A stretch of 64,000 nt of DNA from Paraburkholderia bannensis (GCF_014200455.1 NZ_JACHBW010000002.1:62001-126000), one strand, 5' to 3'. Positions 1 to 10,414 are shown, numbered from the stretch's first letter. Numbers and translations: made by a program. The notes: a model not told the origin generated them from the letters alone.

Positions 1-672
1 GTTGCCTGCCGCGCTGCTGCCGCTGCGTCCAGCGCCGTTCAGACTGAACAGCTCGACGCGGGCGCGCGCGCGCGCCAGTCGCTCGGCGCGTGCTTCGGCG
101 CTCTGCGCGGCGAGCTGCTGCTCGCGCTCGGCGACGCTCGTCTCCTGCGACAGGCGCAACTTCTTGACCATCACCTGGCCCGTGCGCGGCAAAAACGCCA
201 CCTTGCGCGGATGCGAGCCCTGCAGGTCTTCGGCGGTGATGCGAATGCTTTCCGTGGCCAGATAGCGGCGCACGAAAGCGGAATTGCGATCGCCGATATT
301 CATCGTCGTCATGCCCGCCAGCACCGCCGCGCCGCCGAACACCTTGGCTTCGAAACGCTCGCGGCGCCCGCCCGCCTTGATGAGTTCGTTGATGAGCATT
401 TCCATCGCGTATGCGCCGTAGCGCATCGCGTCGGAGGCGGCGTGCGGCGCATGGGCGGCGTCGGCGCCGTCGTCGGGCAGCATGAAGTGATTCATGCCGC
501 CGATCCCGGCGGTGCGGTCCTGGATACAGGCGGCCACACACGAACCGAGCACGGTGACCAGCACCATGTCCTCGTTCGTGGTGAAAAACTCGTTCGGCAG
601 CAGTTTCACGCCGGGGCGGTGAAAGTGGTTGTCGAAATAACGGTTGGTGGCGATCGGCAGGCGCGTGCTCAT
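1..672 (-). CDS. cheD: CheD, chemoreceptor glutamine deamidase (3' end cut by window edge)
   Basis: Deamidates receptor glutamines and tunes chemotaxis adaptation in the cytoplasm. The visible 224 codons start [17 protein letters not shown]. The CheD core is present: [14 protein letters not shown] with the probable catalytic Cys45, followed by GGMNHFMLP with His62, and a downstream segment ending near NIGDRNSAF. The C-terminal part is a charged Ala/Arg/Glu-rich extension that continues past base 1, so the stop codon is not seen. Its ATG overlaps the cheR stop as ATGA, which points to translational coupling within the chemotaxis operon. Identification is firm from motif and position. Confidence 0.93.
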   Translation of the reverse strand, partial: MSTRLPIATNRYFDNHFHRPGVKLLPNEFFTTNEDMVLVTVLGSCVAACIQDRTAGIGGMNHFMLPDDGADAAHAPHAASDAMRYGAYAMEMLINELIKAGGRRERFEAKVFGGAAVLAGMTTMNIGDRNSAFVRRYLATESIRITAEDLQGSHPRKVAFLPRTGQVMVKKLRLSQETSVAEREQQLAAQSAEARAERLARARARVELFSLNGAGRSGSSAAGN

Positions 673-1628
673 GCGGTCGCTCCCAGCGCCTCGGCTTTCG
701 CGCCAGCGGGTTTCGCGTTGGCGCCCGCGGCCTTGCCGCGCGTCAGTTCATACACGGTCTGGCCGCGCAGACGGAACGCCTGCGTCACATACGTGAAGTT
801 CTCCGAGTGGCCTGCGAACAGCAGTCCGTCCGGCTTCATCAGCGGCTCGAAGCGCGTGAGCACCTGCGCCTGGGTCGGTTTGTCGAAGTAGATCATCACG
901 TTGCGGCAGAAGATCGCGTCGAAGTTCTGGCGCAGGCCGTAATCGGCGTCGGTCAGATTGAGCTGCTCGAACTTGATCATCTGCCGCAGTTCCGGGCGCA
1001 CCTTCACGAGACCCGCGTGCGAACCCGTGCCCTTCAGGAAGAAACGCTTGAGGCGTTCGGGCGACAGATGCTTGACCTGGTCGTAGGCGTAGACGCCCGC
1101 GTCGGCCTTGGCGAGCACCTGGGTGTCGAGGTCGGTGGCCAGCACCTTCGCTTCGCGCGCGGCGCGCTCGCCCAGCGCTTCGATCAGCGTCATCGCGATC
1201 GAGTAAGGCTCCTCGCCCGTCGACGCCGCCGAGCACCACACCGAAACCGGCTGCGCGCGGCGTTTGACGAAATCGGCGAGGATCGGAAAGTGATGCGCCT
1301 CGCGAAAGAACGCGGTGAGGTTGGTGGTGAGCGCGTTGGTGAACGCTTCCCACTCGCTGGCGTCGTTGCGCTTTTCGAGTTCGTCGAGATAGTCGCGGAA
1401 GCTGTCGAGGCCGAGCGCGCGCAGACGCCGCGCGAGACGGCTGTAGGCCATGTCGCGCTTGTGGTCGGACAAGGAAATGCCGGCGCGGCGGTGGATCAGC
1501 GAGCGGATGCGCTCGAAATCCGCCGAGGTAAATTCGAAATCGCGCGCGGCGCCCTCGCCACCGGTGCCGGGCGCGCCGGCGCGCACCTCGCCATGACGAT
1601 CGTTGCGGGAAAAACGCAGCGCGTTCAT
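669..1628 (-). CDS. cheR: CheR, chemoreceptor methyltransferase
   Basis: Uses S-adenosylmethionine to methylate glutamates in chemoreceptor cytoplasmic domains. The 319-residue protein has an N-terminal helical domain ([20 protein letters not shown] from about residue 31) and a Rossmann methyltransferase domain with [24 protein letters not shown] (SAM motif I) and [18 protein letters not shown], ending with the LLFAGHSEN strand. The first 30 residues are a low-complexity Gly/Ala/Arg leader, so a later start is possible, but the ATG at 1628 is the only convincing upstream start. It sits between the receptor and cheD. The receptor next to it ends in a CheR-docking pentapeptide. Confidence 0.95.
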   Translation of the reverse strand: MNALRFSRNDRHGEVRAGAPGTGGEGAARDFEFTSADFERIRSLIHRRAGISLSDHKRDMAYSRLARRLRALGLDSFRDYLDELEKRNDASEWEAFTNALTTNLTAFFREAHHFPILADFVKRRAQPVSVWCSAASTGEEPYSIAMTLIEALGERAAREAKVLATDLDTQVLAKADAGVYAYDQVKHLSPERLKRFFLKGTGSHAGLVKVRPELRQMIKFEQLNLTDADYGLRQNFDAIFCRNVMIYFDKPTQAQVLTRFEPLMKPDGLLFAGHSENFTYVTQAFRLRGQTVYELTRGKAAGANAKPAGAKAEALGATA

Positions 1629-1807
1629 GCTGCCGCTCCGGCGCGCCCTGCGCGCATGCCTGCTGCGTTGATCGAATCTTCCATGGCCGTTGCCGCCTGG
1701 CCGCCCGCCTGCAATGCGTGCGGCGCATACGCGGGGCGCGCCGCTTGCGCCGCCTTGCGGGCAGCGGCGCGGTGCATCTCCTGCCGTCCTGGTGCGCTCA
1801 TGTGCAT
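1625..1807 (-). CDS. possible small Ala-rich protein between mcp and cheR
   Basis: A 60-codon reading frame begins MHMSAPGRQEM and ends in an ATGA overlap with the cheR start. It fills most of the 233-bp gap between the receptor stop and cheR. Against it: composition is plain Ala/Arg/Gly, I see only a weak ribosome binding site, and no domain is recognisable. It may simply be a frame that couples cheR translation to ribosomes coming from upstream. Listed as tentative. Confidence 0.2.
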   Translation of the reverse strand: MHMSAPGRQEMHRAAARKAAQAARPAYAPHALQAGGQAATAMEDSINAAGMRAGRAGAAA

Positions 1808-1861
1808 TGCTGTGCTCGTCGCGATATCAGTGTTTCAAGGGTTCCGCTTGCGGCGGAGAGA

Positions 1862-3706
1862 TCAGAACGTTTCCCAGTCCGAATCGTCCGAAGCGGACGA
1901 CGCCGTGCTGGCGATTTGCGGTTCAGTGCGTGCGGCGGGCCTGGGCGACGGCTTCGCCGCCGCTGCCGTGTCCGCAGCCGGTTTGGCCAGCGGCGCACGC
2001 TTTGCTGCGGATGCGGTTGCGGTTGCTGCGGCCTTCGGTGCCGCGGGCTTGGGCGCCGCAGCCTTCACAGCAGGCGTTGCCGATGCCGACACAGCCGGCG
2101 TCGCCGTCGCACGCACCGCACGCGCTTCGCTACCGTGAGCGCCGTGGCTGCCACTGTTCGTGCGCCACGTCGCCAGCACGCTCTGCAGATTGCGGGTCTG
2201 CTCTTCGAGCGATGCCGCCGCCGCCGCCGCCTCTTCCACCAGCGCGGCGTTCTGCTGCGTGACGGTGTCCATCTGTGTGACGGCGCGGTTGACCTGCTCG
2301 ATGCCGCCCGACTGCTCCTCCGATGCCGCGCTGATCTCACCCATGATGTCGGTCACGCGACGCACGGCCTGAAGGATGTCGTCCATCGTCGTGCCCGCGC
2401 GGCCCACCAGTTGCGATCCGCTTTGCACCTTCTCGGCGGAATCGTTGATGAGTTCCTTGATTTCCTTGGCGGCGCTGGCGCTGCGCTGCGCGAGGCTGCG
2501 CACTTCGCCTGCCACCACCGCGAAGCCGCGCCCCTGCTCGCCCGCGCGCGCCGCTTCCACGGCCGCGTTGAGCGCGAGAATGTTGGTCTGGAACGCGATG
2601 CCTTCGATCACGCTGATGATGTCCACGACCTTTGCCGAGCTTGCGGCGATGTCCTGCATCGTCGACACCACTTCGCCCACCACCGCGCCGCCGCGCGTGG
2701 CGATGTCGGAGGCGTTCACGGCCAGCTGGCTCGCCTGGCGCGCGTTTTCGGCGTTCTGGCGCACGGTGCCCGTGAGCTGCTCCATGCTCGACGCCGTTTC
2801 CTGCAGCGACGCGGCCTGCTGTTCGGTGCGCTGCGAGAGATCGGTATTGCCCATGGCGATTTCGCGCGCGCCCACGTCGATTGAGCCCGCGCCGTTGTGC
2901 ACGGCGCTCACGAGCGTGATGAGGCTTTCCTGCATGCGCTTGATGCCCGCGAACAGACGGCCGATTTCGTTCTTGCTGTAGACCTCGATGCGCTCGGTCA
3001 GATCGCCGTGCGCGATGCGCTCGAACGATTTCACCGCGTCTTCGAGCGGCTGCACGATCAGGCCGCGCATCGCGAAGCGGATCGCCACCACCAGCACCAG
3101 CGCCACCACGATCACGCCGCCAATCAGCGAGCGCATCACCGTGATCTGCGAGCGCGCGCTTTCTTCGCGCGCCTGCGCGCCGTCCTGCAACTGCTGGGCG
3201 ATGGGCGCAGCCGCGTTGTCGTAGTCGACGAACATCGGGCTGATCTTCGTGTCGGCGATGGCGTGATAAGCGGCCTGGTCGTTCGCGCGCAAGGCGGCGA
3301 ATTCGGGCTGCACGCCGTCCTGCAGCAGCGCCGCGCGCTTTGCGTTGAGCGCGTCGAGCGTGGCGGCGTCAATGCCCGCCTTGGGCGCGGCAACGAAGGT
3401 CTTCCACGAGTCGTTCGACTTGCCGAGCAGGAAATCGGCGCGGTCGATGACCTTTTTGGCTTCGTCGTTCTGGCCTGCGGCGTAGAGCGCGTTCACGCGG
3501 TCGAGCGATACGCGCGTGCGCAGCAGATACGACGAAGCGTCGTTGAGCGAATGCATCGCGACGAGATCGCCCCGTGCGATGGTCGCGAGCGAATCGCTCG
3601 CGTTGCCGAGCGCGATAAGCCCGAGCGCGCCGACCAGACCGGTCAGCGCAAGGAGAATGACCCCAACGCCCGTGAGCGTCGTGCGGATCGACCACTTGTG
3701 CAGCAT
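1862..3706 (-). CDS. methyl-accepting chemotaxis protein (Tar/Tsr-like)
   Basis: Inner-membrane chemoreceptor of 614 residues. TM1 lies near residues 12-34 and TM2 near 194-214. Between them is a four-helix-bundle sensor of about 155 residues, followed by a HAMP domain and a long signalling coiled coil. The conserved hairpin tip contains [20 protein letters not shown] and [15 protein letters not shown]. After an Ala/Pro/Lys-rich linker the protein ends in DSDWETF, a tethering pentapeptide (WETF type) that binds CheR and CheB. This marks it as a major, adaptation-competent receptor. The ligand cannot be told from sequence. It lies between cheW and cheR. Confidence 0.95.
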   Translation of the reverse strand: MLHKWSIRTTLTGVGVILLALTGLVGALGLIALGNASDSLATIARGDLVAMHSLNDASSYLLRTRVSLDRVNALYAAGQNDEAKKVIDRADFLLGKSNDSWKTFVAAPKAGIDAATLDALNAKRAALLQDGVQPEFAALRANDQAAYHAIADTKISPMFVDYDNAAAPIAQQLQDGAQAREESARSQITVMRSLIGGVIVVALVLVVAIRFAMRGLIVQPLEDAVKSFERIAHGDLTERIEVYSKNEIGRLFAGIKRMQESLITLVSAVHNGAGSIDVGAREIAMGNTDLSQRTEQQAASLQETASSMEQLTGTVRQNAENARQASQLAVNASDIATRGGAVVGEVVSTMQDIAASSAKVVDIISVIEGIAFQTNILALNAAVEAARAGEQGRGFAVVAGEVRSLAQRSASAAKEIKELINDSAEKVQSGSQLVGRAGTTMDDILQAVRRVTDIMGEISAASEEQSGGIEQVNRAVTQMDTVTQQNAALVEEAAAAAASLEEQTRNLQSVLATWRTNSGSHGAHGSEARAVRATATPAVSASATPAVKAAAPKPAAPKAAATATASAAKRAPLAKPAADTAAAAKPSPRPAARTEPQIASTASSASDDSDWETF

Positions 3707-3953
3707 CTCGTTTGCTCCTGTCCTGTGCGGCGGAATCGGATTGATCGCGGGTCTGGCGCCTGGTGTTGCCGGTGGTGAACGAAGCGCGCAGGAGGAAAGC
3801 GACGCAGCGAGGCGGTTTTGCCGCTCTTGGGCGACGGCTTGTCCGCTCTTCCTCTAGCGCGGGCCTTGCGGCCTCACCCCCGTAGCAACAACCTTGGCTT
3901 CCTTCCCTGATGTAGTGCCTTGTCTCTTGCTGTTACACGGCCCGGACGTCGGG

Positions 3954-4493
3954 TTAGACGCCGAGCGCTTCGATCAGCGCCATCTCGCGGCTCGTCATGA
4001 GCTTTTCGATGTCCATCAGGATCAGCATGCGGCCGTCCACCGTGCCGAGGCCCGTGAGGTACTCGGTGGTGAGCGTCGCGCCGAATTCCGGCGCGGGCAT
4101 GATCTGGTCCATCTGCAGCGTCAGCACGTCGGACACGCCGTCCACCACCATGCCCACCACGCGATGCGCGACGTTCAGGATGATGACCACGGTCTGGTGG
4201 TCGTACTCCACGCGACCGAGGTGGAACTTGATGCGCATGTCCACGATCGGCACGATGATGCCGCGCAGATTGATGACGCCCTTGATGAATTCCGGTGCGT
4301 TGGCGATGCGCGTCACGCTCTCGTAGCCGCGGATTTCCTGGACCTTGAGAATGTCGATGCCGTACTCTTCCGCGCCCAGCGTAAAGACGAGGAACTCCTG
4401 ACCGCCTGCGTCGGCCTGTTGCGCGTCGCGGCGGTGCGCGCCGGCGACTGCGCCCTGTGCGCCGCCGCCCTGGATGGAATGGACTTCTGCCAC
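3954..4493 (-). CDS. cheW: CheW, receptor-kinase coupling protein
   Basis: Cytoplasmic adaptor joining CheA to chemoreceptors. The 179 residues have an N-terminal low-complexity leader (to about residue 30), then a single CheW-like SH3-type domain: [39 protein letters not shown] and a C-terminal [16 protein letters not shown]. The start is GTG (4493) preceded by AGGGGC at good spacing. It follows cheA by 72 bp and precedes the receptor. Confidence 0.95.
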   Translation of the reverse strand: MAEVHSIQGGGAQGAVAGAHRRDAQQADAGGQEFLVFTLGAEEYGIDILKVQEIRGYESVTRIANAPEFIKGVINLRGIIVPIVDMRIKFHLGRVEYDHQTVVIILNVAHRVVGMVVDGVSDVLTLQMDQIMPAPEFGATLTTEYLTGLGTVDGRMLILMDIEKLMTSREMALIEALGV

Positions 4494-4565
4494 GTTAGCC
4501 CCTGAACGGTTGGGAAATGGTTGGTTGATGCCTGCTCATGCCGATGCCTGTGCCGAAGCGCCTGC

Positions 4566-6929
4566 TCAGGCGAATTCGGCGAACGAGCCGGAATTCGCGC
4601 CGCCGTGCGAGCCCACGGCCACGCCGTGTGATGCACGCGTTTCACGATTGAGCGCGGCCACGTCGACGATCAGTGCGACGCTGCCGTCGCCCAGGATGGT
4701 CGCCGCCGAAATGCCGTGCACCTTGCGGTAGTTCGTTTCGAGGTTCTTCACCACGACCTGCTGCTGGCCCACCAGTTCGTCGATCAGCATCGCGAAGCGG
4801 CGACCCTCGGTTTCCATGATGGTGACGATGCCCTGCGTCGGATCGGTGCGCGCGCCTTCGACATTGAAGACGTTATGCAGCGCGACCAGCGGCAGATATT
4901 CGCCACGCACGCGCACCACGCGGTCGCCGTTGGTGACCGTGTAGATGTCCTCGTGGCGCGGTTGCAGCGACTCCATCACGAAGTTCAGCGGCAGGATGAA
5001 GATTTCGTTGCCGACCTTCACCGACATGCCGTCGAGAATCGCCAGCGTGAGCGGCAGCACGATGCGCGTGGTGCTGCCCTTGCCCGCGTGCGAGGTGATC
5101 TCGACGTGGCCGCCCATCGACTGGATGTTTCGCTTCACCACGTCCATGCCGACGCCGCGGCCCGAGACGTCCGTGACCTGTTCGGCGGTCGAGAAACCCG
5201 GCAGGAAGATGAGGTTCCAGACCTCGTCGTCCGACATCGTGTCGCTGACCTGCATGCCCTGCTTGGCCGCCTTGGCGAGAATCTTGTCGCGGCGCAGACC
5301 CGCGCCGTCGTCGCTCACCTCGATCACGATATTGCCGCCATGGTGCGCGGCGGACAGCACCAGCTGCCCGGTGCCGTCCTTGCCCGCGGCGCGGCGCGCT
5401 TCCACGGTTTCGATGCCGTGGTCGAGCGAGTTGCGCACGAGGTGGGTGAGCGGGTCGATGATGCGCTCGATCAGGCTCTTGTCGAGTTCGGTCGCCTGAC
5501 CGAACGTGACCAGCTCCACTTCCTTGCCGAGCTTCGACGCGAGGTCGCGCACCAGACGCGGGAAGCGGCTGAACACGTAATCCATCGGCATCATGCGGAT
5601 CGACATCACCGCTTCCTGCAGGTCGCGCGCGTTGCGTTCGAGCTGCGCCATGCCGTTGAAAAGACGGTCGTGCAGCGCCGGATCGAAGGTGCTGGTGGTT
5701 TCCGCCAGCATCGCCTGCGTGATGACGAGTTCGCCCACCAGGTTGATGAGCTGGTCGACCTTTTCCACGCCCACGCGAATCGAGCTGCCTTCCGCCGATG
5801 CGGCAGCGGCCGCACGCGGTTTGCGTTCGTGATCGCCTGCCGCGGCTGCGGGCGCGGCGGCCGGTGCCGCAGCGGCCACCGGCGCGGGCGGCGCGGGCGG
5901 CGCGGCAACCGGAGCCGGTGCGGCGGGCGCGGCGGCCAGCGGTGCGGCCATGACAGGTGCCGCAACCGGAGCGGGCGCGGCCACGACAGGCGCGGCCGCG
6001 GGCGCGGCGGCTTCGGCGTCGCCTTGCGGTGCGGCGCCACGGCCAATCGAAATCTGGCTTTCGTCGATCACGAAGCAGCACACGGCGACGATGTCGTCCG
6101 AGGGCACATCGGTTTCGAGCCACAGCGTGAGGTCGTCGCCGGTCTTCACCTGACCGAGGATGCGGCCCAGGTTGCCGAGTTCCTCGGCGAGCAGTTCCTG
6201 GTCCTTGGCGCCGACGCGACGCAGCGTGATGCGCAGATGCGGGCCTTCGGCGGCGCCTGCTGCAGCCGTTTGCGCGCCCGCTGCGGGTGCGGCGGCCAGC
6301 GCTTCGTCGACGACATGCTCGGGCACGCTCGCCGCAACGCCGGCAGGCGAGCTGGCCGGGAACGAGCTCACGCGGTGCGCTTCGAACGCGGCTTCGAGAT
6401 CCTCGTCCGAGTCCATCGCCGGTGCGGACGAAGCCATCACGGGTGCGGGAATCGGCACGATCGGCGCCGGTGCGGGCGCGATGTCCGGCGCGGCCGCCAC
6501 AGACACCCCGGCCACCGCAGCCGCAGGCGCGACGCCCGAGCTTTCCGCGTTCAGGCGTTCGAGTTTCGCGCGCATGGCGGCGGCGGTCGCCGCGTCCGGC
6601 TCCGCGCTCGCGCGGTAGGCCGCGAGCTGATCGGACAGCACGTCCTTGGTTTCGAGGAACACGTCGACCATGTCCGTGCGCAACACGATTTCGTTGTTGC
6701 GTGCGCGGTCGAGCAGCGATTCGAGCACGTGGGTCGTTTCGGTCAGCGCCGTGAAGCCGAACGTCGCCGCGCCGCCCTTGATCGAGTGCGCCGCGCGAAA
6801 GATCGCCGCCAGATCCTCGGGATCGGGCTGGCCGACGTTCAGGTTCAGGAGAAGCTGCTCCATCTGCGCGAGCAGCTCGTCCGCCTCGTCAAAAAACGTC
6901 TGGTAGAACTGAGTGATGTCGAGAGTCAT
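4566..6929 (-). CDS. cheA: CheA, chemotaxis histidine kinase
   Basis: Central cytoplasmic kinase that phosphorylates CheY and CheB. The start at 6929 (MTLDITQFYQTFFDEADELL) is chosen because GAAAGAG lies just upstream and the Hpt domain begins directly; an in-frame extension to 6995 lacks homology. Of 787 residues, Hpt comes first with phospho-acceptor His48 in FRAAHSIKGGAATFGF. A P2-like region is flanked by very long Ala/Pro linkers. Then come the dimerisation domain (SIRVGVEKVDQLINLVGEL), HATPase (LTHLVRNSLDHGIE; VSGRGVGMDVVKRN) and a CheW-like P5 regulatory domain. The linkers are longer than in enteric CheA. Confidence 0.96.
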   Translation of the reverse strand: MTLDITQFYQTFFDEADELLAQMEQLLLNLNVGQPDPEDLAAIFRAAHSIKGGAATFGFTALTETTHVLESLLDRARNNEIVLRTDMVDVFLETKDVLSDQLAAYRASAEPDAATAAAMRAKLERLNAESSGVAPAAAVAGVSVAAAPDIAPAPAPIVPIPAPVMASSAPAMDSDEDLEAAFEAHRVSSFPASSPAGVAASVPEHVVDEALAAAPAAGAQTAAAGAAEGPHLRITLRRVGAKDQELLAEELGNLGRILGQVKTGDDLTLWLETDVPSDDIVAVCCFVIDESQISIGRGAAPQGDAEAAAPAAAPVVAAPAPVAAPVMAAPLAAAPAAPAPVAAPPAPPAPVAAAAPAAAPAAAAGDHERKPRAAAAASAEGSSIRVGVEKVDQLINLVGELVITQAMLAETTSTFDPALHDRLFNGMAQLERNARDLQEAVMSIRMMPMDYVFSRFPRLVRDLASKLGKEVELVTFGQATELDKSLIERIIDPLTHLVRNSLDHGIETVEARRAAGKDGTGQLVLSAAHHGGNIVIEVSDDGAGLRRDKILAKAAKQGMQVSDTMSDDEVWNLIFLPGFSTAEQVTDVSGRGVGMDVVKRNIQSMGGHVEITSHAGKGSTTRIVLPLTLAILDGMSVKVGNEIFILPLNFVMESLQPRHEDIYTVTNGDRVVRVRGEYLPLVALHNVFNVEGARTDPTQGIVTIMETEGRRFAMLIDELVGQQQVVVKNLETNYRKVHGISAATILGDGSVALIVDVAALNRETRASHGVAVGSHGGANSGSFAEFA

Positions 6930-7053
6930 TGCTCTTTCACCGCGATTAATGCGTGGGGGGCGCGCCGTTGGTTCCGCTTCCGGGTCCTGGTCCATGCACT
7001 GACGTCAGTGCAGGGGCAGGATCTGCGTGCGGTCTACCGCAGAGCGCCTGATG

Positions 7054-7428
7054 TCATGGTTGCGTTTCGCCGAGCGCGCTCGCCAGATCGACGAGCAGTT
7101 CGGGATCCACCGGTTTTTCGATCCAGCCAGTCGCGCCCGCTTCGCGCACGGCTGCCTTGAAGCCTTCGTCCGATTCCGTGGTCAGCACGAGGATGGGCGT
7201 TTGCTGGTACGACGGGTTGGCGCGCAGGCGCTTGATCAGGTCGAGCCCGCCCATGCGCGGCATGTACAGATCGGTCAGCACCAGATCGAAACGTTGCGCG
7301 AGCGCGTGTTCGAGCCCGTCTTCGCCGTCGTTGGCCGTCGTCACTTCGTAACCCGCCGAGCCGAGCGCCGCACACAGGATCTCCCGCATGGACGCCGAAT
7401 CGTCGATCGCCAGAATATTTCTGATCAT
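7054..7428 (-). CDS. cheY: CheY-type single-domain response regulator
   Basis: Receiver domain of 124 residues with no output domain. Acidic pocket Asp9/Asp10 (LAIDDSASMRE), phospho-acceptor Asp53 (LVLTDLYMPRMGG), Thr83 (LVLTTES) and Lys105 (WIEKPV) are all present. The start at 7428 (MIRNILAIDD) has AGGAACGG upstream; an in-frame upstream extension has no receiver homology. It lies between motB and cheA. Related genomes usually carry a second cheY beside cheZ beyond the left edge of this window, so this copy may either act on the flagellar switch or serve as a phosphate sink. Confidence 0.93.
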   Translation of the reverse strand: MIRNILAIDDSASMREILCAALGSAGYEVTTANDGEDGLEHALAQRFDLVLTDLYMPRMGGLDLIKRLRANPSYQQTPILVLTTESDEGFKAAVREAGATGWIEKPVDPELLVDLASALGETQP

Positions 7429-7522
7429 CCGTTCCTCGTTCGCGCTGTTCGTTACTTCGCTCGCCGCTTGGCCCGTTGCCCGGCCTCGCGCCTTCCGACG
7501 TCTGCTGACGCCTTCCGACGCC

Positions 7523-8644
7523 TCAAGGCACCGAGGGCTTGCCCGGAATACTGAGCGCCACACCCGCCGCCACCGGCCCGAGCTTGACGCCCGCGGGCAC
7601 AACCGGCGCCACGCCCGGCGGCGCTTTCGTCACATTCGTTGCATCCGCACCTGGCGCCGCCGAGGCGGCCGGCGCGCCGCCGCCCGAGATTGCGGGCAAC
7701 AGCGACTTGCCCGAACCCGCGGCGTCGTCCGAAAGCGTGGTGGCCGTGGAGTCGTCATGCTCCAGGGCGTCTTCCGACTTTTTGTTGAGCACGATGATGC
7801 TGATGCGGCGGTTTTCCGGATCGAGCGGATCGGCCTTGTTCAGGTTCTGCGTGGAGGCGAGGCCCAGCACGCGCAGCACCTTCGATTCGTCCATGCCGCC
7901 CGCGATCAGCTCGCGGCGCGAGGCGTTCGCGCGGTCGGCGGACAGTTCCCAGTTGCTGTAGCCGCTCTCGCCGCCTGCGTACGGCACGGCGTCGGTGTGG
8001 CCCTGTACGACGATGCGGTTGGGCACGTCGTTGAGCGTCTTGCCGATCGCCTGCAGAATGTCGCGCATATACGGCTCGACCACGTCACGCGCGGTTGCGA
8101 ACATCGGGCGCTTCTGCGAATCGACGATTTCGATGCGCAGGCCCTGCAGCGTCGAATCCACGCGGATCTGCTGCTTGAACTGGCGCAGCACCGGGTTCGC
8201 TTCGATCGCGGCCATCAGCTTGACCTGCAGGTCGTGCAGGCGCACTTCTTCCTTGCGTTCGAGCGAGCCTTGCGTCTGCTTCGTCGCTTCGTCGTCGTTG
8301 TGCTTGATGTTACTGCGGTCGGTGCGCTCGGTCATGCCGTCGCTGCGGCGCGTGATGCCGTCTTGCTGCGACGAGATATCGCGCCCGCCGCCCTTCACGA
8401 TCGACGAATCTTCCGCGCTGCGGTCGCCGCCCCAGAGCGTGACCTTGAGCGGCTGGTTGAAGTAATCGGCAATGCCCTTCAACTGCACCGTGGAGGCCGA
8501 GCTGAGCAGCCACATCAGCAGGAAGAACGCCATCATCGCGGTCATGAAGTCCGCGTAGGCGAGCTTCCATGCGCCGCCGTGGTGGCCGCCCTTTTTCGGG
8601 GCGGCGCGCTTGACGACGATTGCGCGGTCCTTGTTGTTGCTCAT
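7523..8644 (-). CDS. motB: MotB, flagellar stator protein
   Basis: Anchors the proton-driven stator to peptidoglycan. The 373 residues begin with a basic cytoplasmic tail. A single TM helix follows at about 34-52 (FMTAMMAFFLLMWLLSS), with proton-carrying Asp32 in YADFMTAMM. The plug/linker comes next, then a periplasmic OmpA-like peptidoglycan-binding domain (RIVVQGHTDAVPY; NWELSADRANASRRELI). The C-terminal tail is Pro/Ala/Gly rich. It starts 10 bp after the motA stop, so the two are surely co-translated. Confidence 0.96.
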   Translation of the reverse strand: MSNNKDRAIVVKRAAPKKGGHHGGAWKLAYADFMTAMMAFFLLMWLLSSASTVQLKGIADYFNQPLKVTLWGGDRSAEDSSIVKGGGRDISSQQDGITRRSDGMTERTDRSNIKHNDDEATKQTQGSLERKEEVRLHDLQVKLMAAIEANPVLRQFKQQIRVDSTLQGLRIEIVDSQKRPMFATARDVVEPYMRDILQAIGKTLNDVPNRIVVQGHTDAVPYAGGESGYSNWELSADRANASRRELIAGGMDESKVLRVLGLASTQNLNKADPLDPENRRISIIVLNKKSEDALEHDDSTATTLSDDAAGSGKSLLPAISGGGAPAASAAPGADATNVTKAPPGVAPVVPAGVKLGPVAAGVALSIPGKPSVP

Positions 8645-8654
8645 GACGCGGTCC

Positions 8655-9515
8655 TTACTTCGCCTTCACGCGGCGCACATGCTCTTCGAGCTCCGAGAAC
8701 GACGGACGCTCGGTCGAAAACAGCACCTTGCGGCCAAATTCGACGGCAATGGCCGGTGCATAGCCGTTCAGGCTCGCGAGAATCGTCACCTTGATGCACT
8801 GGAACATCTTGGTGGACTCGGTCACGCGCTGCTCGGCGAGCGAGGCGAGCGGGCCGATCAGACCGTAAGAAAGCAGAATGCCGAGGAAGGTGCCGACCAG
8901 CGCCTGGGCGATCATCTCGCCGAGCACCGCAGGCGGCTTGTCCGCCGACGCCATGGTGTGCACCACGCCCATCACGGCGGCGACGATACCGAACGCCGGC
9001 ATCGCGTCGCCCACCTTCGACAGCGCATGCGCGGGCGCTTCGCCTTCGGCGTGATGGGTTTCGATTTCCTCGTCCATGAGGCTTTCGATTTCAAACGCGT
9101 TCATGTTGCCGCCCACCATCAGACGCAGGTAGTCGGTGAGGAATTCGACGATGTGATGGTCGGCCAGGATCTTCGGGTATTGCGTGAAGATCGGGCTTTT
9201 CTGCGGGTCGTCGATATCGGCTTCCAGCGTGAGCGTGCCTTCCTTGCGCGCTTTCGCGAGCAGGACATAGAGCAGCGCGAGCAGCTCCATGTAGACCTCT
9301 TTGCTGTACTTCGAGCCCTTGAAGAGTGCCGGCAGCACGCGCAGCGTGGCCTTGATCGTCTTCATGCCATTGCCGAGGATGAACGCGCCGAGTCCCGCCC
9401 CGGCGATCATCAGCACTTCGACCGGCTGCATGAGTGCGCCAAGGTGGCCGCCCTCCATGGCATAGCCGCCGAAGACGCAAACGAGCGTCACGAGTGTTCC
9501 AACGATAATCAGCAC
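8655..9515 (-). CDS. motA: MotA, flagellar stator proton channel
   Basis: Forms the proton channel with MotB and generates torque on FliG. I choose the GTG at 9515 (VLIIVGTLVTLVCVFGGYAM) over the in-frame ATG at 9557: it gives the usual 286-residue protein and has GAGGA about 8 bases upstream. Four TM segments lie near residues 2-20, 30-50, 168-190 and 200-220. The charged cytoplasmic loop and the Pro-containing PAFGIVAAVMGVVHTM segment are present. First gene after the sigma-28 promoter. Confidence 0.95.
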   Translation of the reverse strand: MLIIVGTLVTLVCVFGGYAMEGGHLGALMQPVEVLMIAGAGLGAFILGNGMKTIKATLRVLPALFKGSKYSKEVYMELLALLYVLLAKARKEGTLTLEADIDDPQKSPIFTQYPKILADHHIVEFLTDYLRLMVGGNMNAFEIESLMDEEIETHHAEGEAPAHALSKVGDAMPAFGIVAAVMGVVHTMASADKPPAVLGEMIAQALVGTFLGILLSYGLIGPLASLAEQRVTESTKMFQCIKVTILASLNGYAPAIAVEFGRKVLFSTERPSFSELEEHVRRVKAK

Positions 9516-9577
9516 AGACGGGTCCTCACTGGAGAAGATTGCGCTGCGAGCCGCCACGGCCCGCGCCCTTAGATGGG

Positions 9578-9604
9578 TTTACGGCACAGGCGCGAAAAAC
9601 TTTG
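9578..9604 (-). promoter_or_regulatory. sigma-28 (FliA) promoter for motA
   Basis: On the minus strand the sequence reads CAAAGTTT, 11 bases, GCCGTAAA. The flagellar sigma-28 consensus is TAAAGTTT-N11-GCCGATAA, so 13 of 16 positions match with exact spacing. Transcription would begin near 9571, about 56 bases before the motA start. The fliC promoter in this window has the same form. Confidence 0.75.
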
Positions 9605-9749
9605 GGATTGGATGGGGAGACGGCCCACGCGCTTGATCTAAAGCAGGGCCGGGTCGCAAACGCTTGCCGTGCGGTCGCGGCGCAGCGCGCGCGGCAGGAA
9701 TTTCATCTGCGGAAATGGGGCCTGCATCGACGCTTAAATCTGTCGCCAT

Positions 9750-10316
9750 TTACTGCGTGAGCGGCGGCGCGGCGAGTGGCGTGGCGGATAGCGCGGCGGC
9801 GCTGCGCCGCGTGCGGCCCGCGCGCGACGGCGGCTGGCACAAACCGCACACGTAATAGCGTTGCGGCTCGTGAGCGTGGGCGACGAAGCGGCCGCCGCAA
9901 CGCGTGCAGCGCGTCATCTGCAACAGCCCCGAGGCGAAGTAGCGCACCAGCGTCCAGGCCCGCGTGAGGCTCAGGGCGGCTTCGTCCTCCTGGATGCGCA
10001 CGTGTTCGAGATAGAGCCGGTAGCTCTTCACGATCGCCCGGATCGGGTCGCAGCGGCCCTGGCCGCTCATGAACAGATACGTGTTGTAGAACAGCGAGGA
10101 GTGGACGTTGGGCTGCCACGTCATGAACCAGTCGGTCGAGAACGGCAGCATGCCCTTGGGGGGCGATTCGCCCTTCACTTCCTTGTAAAGCCGGATCAGG
10201 CGGTCGCGCGAGAGCGAGAGTTCCGCTTCGAGCAGTTGCAGCCGCGCACCCAGTTCGATCAGCTCGATCGCGAGCGCGATCTCCTTGACCTCAAGCACCA
10301 CACTTTTTGTCGCCAT
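9750..10316 (-). CDS. flhC: FlhC, flagellar master regulator subunit
   Basis: Forms the FlhD4C2 complex that activates class II flagellar promoters. The 188-residue protein has the FlhC signature SLSRDRLIRLYKEVKGESPP with GMLPFSTDWFMTW. The zinc-binding cysteines are in CTRCGG and CGLC near residues 137-160. After the zinc site there is an Arg/Ala/Pro-rich tail of about 28 residues. It lies 98 bp behind flhD on the same strand, and motA follows 234 bp later behind its own sigma-28 promoter. Confidence 0.95.
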   Translation of the reverse strand: MATKSVVLEVKEIALAIELIELGARLQLLEAELSLSRDRLIRLYKEVKGESPPKGMLPFSTDWFMTWQPNVHSSLFYNTYLFMSGQGRCDPIRAIVKSYRLYLEHVRIQEDEAALSLTRAWTLVRYFASGLLQMTRCTRCGGRFVAHAHEPQRYYVCGLCQPPSRAGRTRRSAAALSATPLAAPPLTQ

Positions 10317-10414
10317 CAGGCTCCCGCATCGACCCCGTATTGAGCGAGCATCGGCCCGCTAGTCGGTCCGCACGCGGACGTTGGTGGCGGCGTGCAAGCG
10401 CTCGCCCTGGGGTG

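Noticed and set aside
4716..7160. Open frame of 814 codons opposite cheA
   Set aside because: Antisense shadow of cheA; composition is Arg/His/Gly rich.
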